The position numbers were made by a program, and so were the translations under genes. A DNA stretch of 64,000 nt from Paraflavitalea sp966211765. Its GTDB lineage: Bacteria > Bacteroidota > Bacteroidia > Chitinophagales > Chitinophagaceae. Where the stretch lies: assembly GCA_966211765.1 (NCBI GenBank), contig CBIHOV010000023.1:62001-126000 (forward strand). Direction: 5' to 3'. The notes under the pieces were generated by a model. That model did no database searches, had not been told where the DNA came from, and saw only the letters and a program-made list of their open reading frames with translations. This document shows positions 53,544 to 60,672 of this stretch, piece after piece (position 1 is the first letter of the stretch; each line of letters starts with the position of its first letter).

Positions 53544-56500
53544 ATGAAGAAGAATACCAGGCCGTCGATCCTGTACCCCGTACTACTGGCCGGCTTACTG
53601 TTTGCCTGCCTGATGCCCTGCGTGGCCCAGCAGGCTGCCTTCCGGCACCTGACCGTAGAACACGGCCTTTCCCAAAATGCTGTTATCGCCATCAGCCAGG
53701 ACAACCAGGGCTTTATCTGGATAGGAACCCCCAACGGATTGAACCGCTATGATGGTTACCGCATCAAACAATACCAGTCCCGACTCAATGACAGTACCAC
53801 CCTTTCTGCCAACAGCGTACTCGCCCTGCTCAATGATACCCACAAAAGCATGTGGGTAGGCACCCAGGATGGCCTCAACAGGTACGATGCCGGGCTCGAC
53901 AGATTCACCAGGATAAAAAACCCCATCGAAAAGCCCGTCGCATTTTATGTGTTGTATGAAGACAAAAAAGGAAGGATCTGGGCTGGCACCGATTATGGAT
54001 TGTTTGTAACAGATGCCACCACCGGCCTTCTGCAACCCGTATTACTGCCCGGTCAGCAGACCATCGACCAGCAATGGAATGTACGCACCATTTACCAGGA
54101 CAGGAAAGGCGCTATCTGGATTGGCGCTACCGCCGGCCTCCTCCAAATGCAGGAAACAGGCGCCAGCCGTCAGTTCACCCATTTCAAACACCAGCCCGCA
54201 GATCCCCATAGCATCAGCGCCGACTTCGTAACCTCTCTCGTAGAAGACCGCTACGGAAAACTTTGGGTGGGCACACATTCCAACGGCCTCAACCTGTTTG
54301 ACGCACAACAACAAACCTTCAGTCATTTCCTGCACAACAACAACGACCCACAGTCCATCATCAGCAACACCATCCGCAAAGTGCTGTTGGATAAAGAAGG
54401 GCACCTATGGGTAGGAACCCAGGAAGGCCTCAGCATTCTCGATGAGGCCGGCAAACTTCTGTATTCCTATCAACAAAATGATGCCGATCCTGGCAGCCTC
54501 AGCCACAACAGTGTGCACAGCCTCTTCCAGGACTTCACCGGCAACATTTGGATTGGCACTTACTTTGGAGGCGCCAATTATGCGTATGCAGTCAATACCC
54601 GTTTTTCCGTCATTCACAAAAAAGACGAGCCCGGCTATCTCAACAACAATGTGATCAGCAGCATTACCGAAGATGAAAAGAAAAACCTGTGGATAGGAAC
54701 GGAAGGAGGAGGATTGAATTATTACGACCGTGCCACTGGCCGGTTCACCAGCTACCGGCACAATCCCGGCGATCCCCGCAGCATCGGCTCCAACCTCATC
54801 AAAGTCGTGTACCGCGATTGGCAGGGACAGATATGGTGCGGCACGCACGGCGGTGGGTTGAACCTGTTTGATCCCGTCAATAAAAAATTTACCCGCTACC
54901 TCTATGAGGCCAACAATCCGGTATACCTCAATGCAGAGATCGTCAGCATTTATGAAGACACCAAAGGACGATTGTGGGTGGGTTCTACCATGGGCATCAA
55001 ACTCTATGATAAATCGCCCCAGGGCCCCCTACCGGCACAAGTGCCCATCACCAGGCATCCCTTGTTTGCCAACACCGCCAGGCACTTCTTTGAAGATGAT
55101 AAGAACCGGCTTTGGATAAGTACCAACAACGGCCTCTTCCTGCTCAGGAACGATTCCATCCAAAAAGTGTCCGACAACATCGTGAACTGCGTGATGCAGG
55201 ATAAATTCGCCCAGGTATGGTGGGGACTGCAACAAGGTGGCCTCGCCAGGTTTGATGAAGCAAGCCAGAAGCCAATGCCCCTTACACAACCTGAAAAGAT
55301 CAGCTCCCGCAACATTCTTGGTATTCTCGAAGACAACCAGCAGAACCTTTGGCTCAGTAGCGACAATGGCCTGCTGAAGTTCAACCCGCAACAAAACCAG
55401 TTACAGTTGTTCACCGTCAGCGATGGTCTCGCCGGCAATGCTTTCAACTACAATTCTTTCTTCAAAGACAGCAAAGGAGAATTCTATTTCGGTGGATTCA
55501 ACGGCATCACCTGGTTTTCTCCCGACAAGATCGTTTCCAATCCAAGACCCGGCAATATCGTCCTCACCGGACTCAAACTCTTCAATAAACAAATAGTACC
55601 CGGCGATTCTACCGGCCTCCTGAAACAGAATATCGCAGGCATTGATCAACTTACCTTAAAACACAACCAGAATGTGATCAACCTCGAATTTGCGTTGATC
55701 AATTATATAAAGAGCAATAAGAATTCTTATGCCTACAAACTGCAGGGATATGATAAAGACTGGGTGTATACCACTACGCCCATCGCCAGTTATGTAAACC
55801 TCCCTTCAGGCGATTATGACTTCCTCGTCAAAGGCGCCAACAACGATGGCGTTTGGAGCGATCCCGTACAACTCCCGATCGAGGTACTCCCACCCTTCTG
55901 GAATACCTGGTGGGCCTGGATCATTTACACCCTCATAGCCATTGGCATTATCTTCCTGTTCAGCCGGTATATATTCTTAAGAGAATTGTTCAAGAAAGAA
56001 GATGAGCTGCACCAGGTAAAACTGAATTTCTTCACCAATGTATCCCATGAGATCAGAACACACCTTACCCTCATCATGGCGCCAGTGGAAAAAATGCAGG
56101 AGTCTGAAGATACTTCCGGCTTCGCCAGGCAGCAGCTCGACTCCATCCACAAGAACGCCAACAGGCTCCTGAAGCTCGTTAGTGAATTGATGGACTTCCG
56201 GAAAGCGGAAACCGGCCACCTGAAACTACAGGTTGCCCAACACGACCTCATCGGCTTCCTCGAAGATATTTACAATAGCTTCCAGGACATCTCCCTTAAA
56301 AAGAACATCAGTACCTCCTTCATTTATGATGGGCAGCAATTACTGCTATGGTTCGACAGGGAGCAACTGGAGAAAGTGTTCTTCAATCTCCTTTCCAATG
56401 CCGTGCGCTTCACCCCCGAAAACGGACAGATCACAATGCAGGTTACAGAAACCCCTACCGAAGCCATCGTGAAAGTGATGGACAATGGCCGGGGTATTGC

Positions 56501-57587
56501 AGCCGAGTACCTTGATAAAGTATTCACCAATTTCTTCCAGGTAGATGATCATGGTCTGCAGAATACAGGTTATGGTATCGGGTTGGCCCTGGCCAAAAAC
56601 ATTGTGTCCCTCCACAAGGGAAGCATCACCGCCGAAAGTATCCCGGCGGCCGACGACCATACCGGCAGTACCACTTTCATTGTACGCTTGTTCAAAGACA
56701 ACCGCCATTTCAACCAGCTGAAAGCAACTGATCAACACCCTGGTCCCCTCTCTGCCAGTTTGCCTGCCACCAGCATCCAAACAGTTGATCTGCTGCCAGC
56801 CGCCGGTCAGCAACCCACGCTCCTCATAGTAGAAGACAATGTGGAACTGAGGAATATCATCAAAGAAAAATTCTCACACCAGTTCCATGTACTCGAAGCT
56901 CCTGACGGAGCAAAAGGATTACAACTTGCTGTCAATGAAATTCCCGACATCATCATCAGCGATGTGATGATGCCCCAGATGGATGGTTTCGAATTTTGCC
57001 GGCTTGTTAAGACCGACCACCGCACCAGCCATATACCCGTCATCCTGCTAACTGCCAGGAGCACCCAGACAGATCATGTGAGCGGACTGGAAACAGGTGC
57101 TAATATCTACATGACCAAACCTTTCAGCACCAAAGTGCTGGAGCTGAATGTGAGGAACCTGCTGCTGGCCCGTGAGCAATGGCGCCGGTTGTTCATGCAA
57201 CAACTGAATACTTCTCCCACCACCGCCACGGCCACAGCGCCCGTTCCAAATGAACCTGCCGTGAACACCATTGAACAGGAGTTCCTCAAGCAGGTGGTGC
57301 GTATTGTAGAAGAGAACCTCGACAACCAGGAGTTTGGCGTAGACATGCTTTCGAGAAAGGTGGCCATGAGTGCGCCCATCCTCTACAAGAAAATAAAGGC
57401 AGTCAGTAATATGTCGGTCAACGACTTTATCAAATCCATACGACTGAAGCGGGCTGCAGAACTACTGCAGGAAAAACAACTCAATGTATTTGAGGTAGCC
57501 CAGGCAGTTGGTTACAATGACCGCAAGTATTTCAGCAAAGAGTTTAAGAAACAATTTGGTAAGACACCCAGTGAGTATGCCGAATAA
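53544..57587 (+). CDS. hybrid two-component system regulator (reporter propellers, kinase, receiver, AraC)
   Basis: ATG 53544 gives a Lys-rich signal peptide (MKKNTRPSILYPVLLAGLLFACLMPCVAQ in outline, cleaved near CVAQ); an ATG 15 bases upstream is possible (1347 aa). Two seven-bladed reporter propellers (repeats GLSQNAV, FIWIGTPNGLNRYDG) fill about 30-680, then a Y_Y_Y domain, one membrane helix (about 785-810), HisKA with phospho-acceptor His835, HATPase (NLLSNAVRFTP, DNGRGI, GIGLALAKN), a receiver with Asp1140 in IISDVMMPQMDG, and a C-terminal AraC HTH (VAQAVGYNDRKYFSKEFKKQFGKTPSEY). It binds an oligosaccharide in the periplasm and activates neighbouring operons. It is divergent from the PSD1 gene. 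Oddity: the H-box reads SHEIRTHL, with His840 where Pro is standard. Confidence 0.93.
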   Translation: MKKNTRPSILYPVLLAGLLFACLMPCVAQQAAFRHLTVEHGLSQNAVIAISQDNQGFIWIGTPNGLNRYDGYRIKQYQSRLNDSTTLSANSVLALLNDTHKSMWVGTQDGLNRYDAGLDRFTRIKNPIEKPVAFYVLYEDKKGRIWAGTDYGLFVTDATTGLLQPVLLPGQQTIDQQWNVRTIYQDRKGAIWIGATAGLLQMQETGASRQFTHFKHQPADPHSISADFVTSLVEDRYGKLWVGTHSNGLNLFDAQQQTFSHFLHNNNDPQSIISNTIRKVLLDKEGHLWVGTQEGLSILDEAGKLLYSYQQNDADPGSLSHNSVHSLFQDFTGNIWIGTYFGGANYAYAVNTRFSVIHKKDEPGYLNNNVISSITEDEKKNLWIGTEGGGLNYYDRATGRFTSYRHNPGDPRSIGSNLIKVVYRDWQGQIWCGTHGGGLNLFDPVNKKFTRYLYEANNPVYLNAEIVSIYEDTKGRLWVGSTMGIKLYDKSPQGPLPAQVPITRHPLFANTARHFFEDDKNRLWISTNNGLFLLRNDSIQKVSDNIVNCVMQDKFAQVWWGLQQGGLARFDEASQKPMPLTQPEKISSRNILGILEDNQQNLWLSSDNGLLKFNPQQNQLQLFTVSDGLAGNAFNYNSFFKDSKGEFYFGGFNGITWFSPDKIVSNPRPGNIVLTGLKLFNKQIVPGDSTGLLKQNIAGIDQLTLKHNQNVINLEFALINYIKSNKNSYAYKLQGYDKDWVYTTTPIASYVNLPSGDYDFLVKGANNDGVWSDPVQLPIEVLPPFWNTWWAWIIYTLIAIGIIFLFSRYIFLRELFKKEDELHQVKLNFFTNVSHEIRTHLTLIMAPVEKMQESEDTSGFARQQLDSIHKNANRLLKLVSELMDFRKAETGHLKLQVAQHDLIGFLEDIYNSFQDISLKKNISTSFIYDGQQLLLWFDREQLEKVFFNLLSNAVRFTPENGQITMQVTETPTEAIVKVMDNGRGIAAEYLDKVFTNFFQVDDHGLQNTGYGIGLALAKNIVSLHKGSITAESIPAADDHTGSTTFIVRLFKDNRHFNQLKATDQHPGPLSASLPATSIQTVDLLPAAGQQPTLLIVEDNVELRNIIKEKFSHQFHVLEAPDGAKGLQLAVNEIPDIIISDVMMPQMDGFEFCRLVKTDHRTSHIPVILLTARSTQTDHVSGLETGANIYMTKPFSTKVLELNVRNLLLAREQWRRLFMQQLNTSPTTATATAPVPNEPAVNTIEQEFLKQVVRIVEENLDNQEFGVDMLSRKVAMSAPILYKKIKAVSNMSVNDFIKSIRLKRAAELLQEKQLNVFEVAQAVGYNDRKYFSKEFKKQFGKTPSEYAE

Positions 57588-57598
57588 GCCGGCTATCA

Positions 57599-58114
57599 CT
57601 ACATCGGCAGTTCGATTTGTGTTGCATTGCTCTTAACGCCTTCCAGGGATAACAAGGTGGCTTTTGCTTCCAGTCCTCCGGCGAAACCGGTCAGTTCACC
57701 CGAGCTGCCTATTACCCGGTGACAGGGCACAACGATCGAAATTGGGTTTCTTCCGTTGGCCGCTCCTACAGCACGTACAGCCTTCGTATTGCCCAGCTGT
57801 TTTGCAATGCCCATATAGGTCCTGGTTTCACCATAGGGTATCGTGGAAAGAATATTCCATACTGCTTTTTGAAAATCCGTTCCTACAGGATCCAGTTCCA
57901 GCGCAAACGATGTCCGTTTACCTGCAAAGTATTCCTTCAACTGGCCTTCCACTTCCAGCAATACAGGATGTACATTATTTTCAGTGAAGGTTCTTACCCT
58001 TATCCGGTTGGGTTTATCATTCTCCCAAAGAATGGCCGCAAGCCCTTTGTCACTGGCCACTAGTTTTAACCGGCCCACCGGAGAGTCCATCTCTTTATAA
58101 TAGTATTCCATCAT
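57599..58114 (-). CDS. ogt: methylated-DNA--protein-cysteine methyltransferase
   Basis: 171 aa, no signal peptide. The catalytic motif VVPCHRVI places the alkyl-acceptor at Cys131; preceding YGETRTYMGIAKQLG with RAVGAANGRNP is the DNA-binding helix-turn-helix and arginine finger region. It repairs O6-alkylguanine by a one-use transfer to Cys131. Its ATG overlaps the stop of the upstream caspase-like gene by 4 bp (ATGA), so both are made together. An inhibitory Ada-like regulatory domain is absent. Confidence 0.93.
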   Translation of the reverse strand: MMEYYYKEMDSPVGRLKLVASDKGLAAILWENDKPNRIRVRTFTENNVHPVLLEVEGQLKEYFAGKRTSFALELDPVGTDFQKAVWNILSTIPYGETRTYMGIAKQLGNTKAVRAVGAANGRNPISIVVPCHRVIGSSGELTGFAGGLEAKATLLSLEGVKSNATQIELPM

Positions 58115-58698
58115 TTCTCGTAGATCATTTTAAAACCCAGTTCCCGCGCCAGCTTGCCATAATATTGTTTCACGTCCCTTTCGATCAGGTACATTTTCTG
58201 GTATTGCTGACAAAATTGGAAGTAGAGCAGATCGAGGAAAGTACTGGGCATAAAGTCGATCGTGTTTTCATATCCCGAAATAGCCAGCGCGCCTGTTTGC
58301 TTCATAAACTTGTTGAGCTCACGCCGCATCACATACATCGTTTCACAACTTCCAAAGTGAATGATCTTATTGGCTGCTTTTCCTTCCAGCATTTCGGCAA
58401 TCTCTTCCAGGCGCATCGTCACCCGTTTGCCTACATGCAGGCGGCCCGCATTGCCATGAAAAGCGAGGTATAAAATGCTGTATTGATCATATCTTTTTAA
58501 GCAGGATTCCTTGATCAGGTTCTCAAACTCCTGTTTGGAAGAACATTGCCGGTGCGTATGCAGTACGGGCTTTTTGCTGTACGAATTGTGCTCCAGAAAT
58601 TCAAGGGCTGTCTTGATACTTCTCCTGTCCCGGAGATCATTGGTCCAATTGCCTTCTATGCAGAATACGTTCTTGTGCCTGGATTTTGCAATTTTCAT
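58111..58698 (-). CDS. small caspase/CHAT-fold-like protein with a His-Cys pair
   Basis: 195 aa, soluble, no signal peptide. Beta-strand motifs SILYLAFHGNAG and KIIHFGSCETM end in His81 and Cys118, as do the catalytic His and Cys of caspase-like and CHAT peptidases (LxLxxHG and xxxxSCxT). A FCIEGNW strand starts the fold and ALAISGYEN follows the Cys. The length is that of one bare domain with no sensor. I think it matches an uncharacterised DUF6642-like family (recalled, not checked). It precedes ogt with a 4-bp overlap. A nonpeptidase role is possible. Confidence 0.75.
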   Translation of the reverse strand: MKIAKSRHKNVFCIEGNWTNDLRDRRSIKTALEFLEHNSYSKKPVLHTHRQCSSKQEFENLIKESCLKRYDQYSILYLAFHGNAGRLHVGKRVTMRLEEIAEMLEGKAANKIIHFGSCETMYVMRRELNKFMKQTGALAISGYENTIDFMPSTFLDLLYFQFCQQYQKMYLIERDVKQYYGKLARELGFKMIYEK

Positions 58699-58890
58699 GT
58701 GGTAGATTGATTAACGCATTGGGTAAACCCTTCAAAAATAATAATTTCTGCGACTTTAGCGCTGCCCCGGAAGATTTCCGGCAATCGTGACTACCCACAG
58801 CAAAGTGCATGATTATCAACCGCCTGCATTTGATGCATAATAAAACCTCCTAATTGCTCATGAGGTATTGGAAATTAATGCCTTATTCTC

Positions 58891-58913
58891 CGTAAACTTC
58901 GTACATTTACGAA
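58891..58913 (+). promoter_or_regulatory. palindromic operator candidate of the BlaI regulator
   Basis: Two overlapping inverted repeats: TTCGTA (58898-58903), 4-base spacer, TACGAA (58908-58913), and CGTAAA (58891-58896) with TTTACG (58906-58911). They end 15 bases before the blaI-like ATG, where a BlaI dimer would block its own promoter. Confidence 0.5.
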
Positions 58914-58928
58914 TATCCCGTTGATATT

Positions 58929-59294
58929 ATGGAACAATTGACCCCACATGAAGAAGCTGTGATGATCGCCATCTGGAAAGTTGGCCCCGGCTTCGTGAAA
59001 GATTTTATGACAGCCATGTATCCCATCCGGCTGCCTTACACTACACTGGCATCTACTATCAAGAACCTCGAGAAGAAAGGCTTTGTGAAAAGTGAACGTG
59101 TCGCGAATGCTTTTCGCTACAGCGCAAAGATCAGAGAGAACGAATACAAGAAACGCTCCGTAAACGGAGTGGTCAACAACTTCTTCTCCAGCTCTTACAA
59201 GGAACTTGTAACCTTCTTCGCAAAAGAGAATAAGATCAGCAAAGACGAACTGAAGGAGATCATCAACCTTATCGATAACGACGAAAAACAGTAG
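58929..59294 (+). CDS. BlaI/MecI/CopY-family repressor
   Basis: 121 aa winged-helix protein: LTPHEEAVMIAIWKVGPGFVKDFM, LPYTTLASTIKNLEKKGFVKSER and FRYSAKI match the DNA-binding part, and a C-terminal dimerisation helix (VVNNFFSSSYKELVTFF) ends with an acidic tail. Such repressors are inactivated by proteolysis triggered by an M56 partner; here the M56 gene starts 2 bp after its stop codon. The target operon may be its own and possibly neighbouring genes; no beta-lactamase is in the window. Confidence 0.93.
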   Translation: MEQLTPHEEAVMIAIWKVGPGFVKDFMTAMYPIRLPYTTLASTIKNLEKKGFVKSERVANAFRYSAKIRENEYKKRSVNGVVNNFFSSSYKELVTFFAKENKISKDELKEIINLIDNDEKQ

Positions 59295-59296
59295 GC

Positions 59297-60661
59297 ATGC
59301 CTCTCTTCTTCATCGCCCTCTTCAAGATCAACCTGGTACTGGTGCTGTTCGCGGTGGCTTATTACGGTATCCTGCGCCGCCTCACATTCTATATTGCCAA
59401 CCGGGCTTTCCTGTTGTTTGGCATTGGCTTCGCTATGCTGTATCCATTGATCGACCTGTCGCCACTGTTTGCACAGGAGACAGCCATGGCCGTCGTACCG
59501 GAGTTTACTCAACAGCTAAAGACGATGGTGACAACAGCAGTGATGCCTGCTTATATGACCTGGGTATTCCTCATTTTTTATATAGGATTAGCAATAATGC
59601 TGTTCCGGATCCTGCGGCAGTTCGTATCGCTGTACCGTATCCATCGCCAATCGGCGCCTGCCCTCATTGGAGAGTTGCCCGTTCGATTGATCAATGTACC
59701 CATGAGCCCTTTTTCGTTCGGTAAACATATATATATCAATCCTGCGGCACACAGCGAGGAGGAATTGCTGACGATCGTAGCTCATGAAACCATTCATGTA
59801 CGGCAGCGACATACCGTGGATGTGCTGCTGGCGGAACTGAGCTTTACGTTGAACTGGTTCAATCCCGCTGTGTGGCTCATCCGGAAAGCGATCAAGGAAA
59901 ACCTGGAGTTCATTGCCGATGAAAAGGTATTGGAAGCAGGAGCGGATAAGAAGGCGTACCAATATAGTTTGCTCCATATAGGCGCGCTCTCTACTACCCC
60001 ACTTATTGCGAACGATTTCAACCTGGTAGACCTGAAGAAAAGGATTCGCATGATGAATGTGCGTCGTTCTTCAAAATTGACCTTGGGGCGCTACGCTTTA
60101 TTATTACCCGTGTTGCTGCTGATCACCCTGGCATTTTCGATCACGGTGCGGCAACCTTTGCAAGCTGCTACCAAAGCATTGGAAGAGGTGATCTTAACAT
60201 CTGCCACAACGATCAACGGGCCTGTTACCTCCCCCAATACGACCCTCAGTTTATCAGCACCAGCTAACCAAACAGCCGCTAACCGGTCACGCACGGGCAG
60301 GCAGCCTGTGCAAATAACCATCCAGCCTCTTTCCAAGGAATCCGATTCGCAGGAACAGGAAGCAACCACGAATCCTCCTGTGCGGGAGCTGGTGGGTCAG
60401 CCACTCCGCCCAGGTATCCAGGGCCTTCTATATGAAAAGCCTGCGACCACTGCTGCAGACAAATTAAGTCTTGTGGGCACACCCACTATTACGAACCGGG
60501 CAACTCCAAAACTAGTATCAGGCTTCCCCTTGCCGGATGAAGTGGTCGTAACAGGGTTTCCCACTACGCGCCGCGTTAATGGCATCCGTGTCACACCACC
60601 GGCCGACTCATCCAAAGGCAAGCTCCAGGAAATAACCGTGATCGGTCGCGGACGGCAATAA
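59297..60661 (+). CDS. BlaR1-like M56 family metallopeptidase
   Basis: 454 aa. Four membrane helices (about 6-24, 30-48, 83-104, 264-284) flank the zinc protease domain with HETIHVRQRHTVD (HExxH at about residues 164-168) and EFIADEKVLEAG, the distal acid ligand. Unlike BlaR1 it lacks a penicillin-binding domain. The C-terminal 170 residues, outside the cell membrane, are Thr/Pro-rich and hold three TonB-box-like motifs: LEEVILTS, PDEVVVTGFP and, at the very end, LQEITVIGRGRQ. It should sense an envelope signal and cleave or release the BlaI-like repressor next door. Confidence 0.9.
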   Translation: MPLFFIALFKINLVLVLFAVAYYGILRRLTFYIANRAFLLFGIGFAMLYPLIDLSPLFAQETAMAVVPEFTQQLKTMVTTAVMPAYMTWVFLIFYIGLAIMLFRILRQFVSLYRIHRQSAPALIGELPVRLINVPMSPFSFGKHIYINPAAHSEEELLTIVAHETIHVRQRHTVDVLLAELSFTLNWFNPAVWLIRKAIKENLEFIADEKVLEAGADKKAYQYSLLHIGALSTTPLIANDFNLVDLKKRIRMMNVRRSSKLTLGRYALLLPVLLLITLAFSITVRQPLQAATKALEEVILTSATTINGPVTSPNTTLSLSAPANQTAANRSRTGRQPVQITIQPLSKESDSQEQEATTNPPVRELVGQPLRPGIQGLLYEKPATTAADKLSLVGTPTITNRATPKLVSGFPLPDEVVVTGFPTTRRVNGIRVTPPADSSKGKLQEITVIGRGRQ

Positions 60662-60672
60662 CCATTTCTTTT

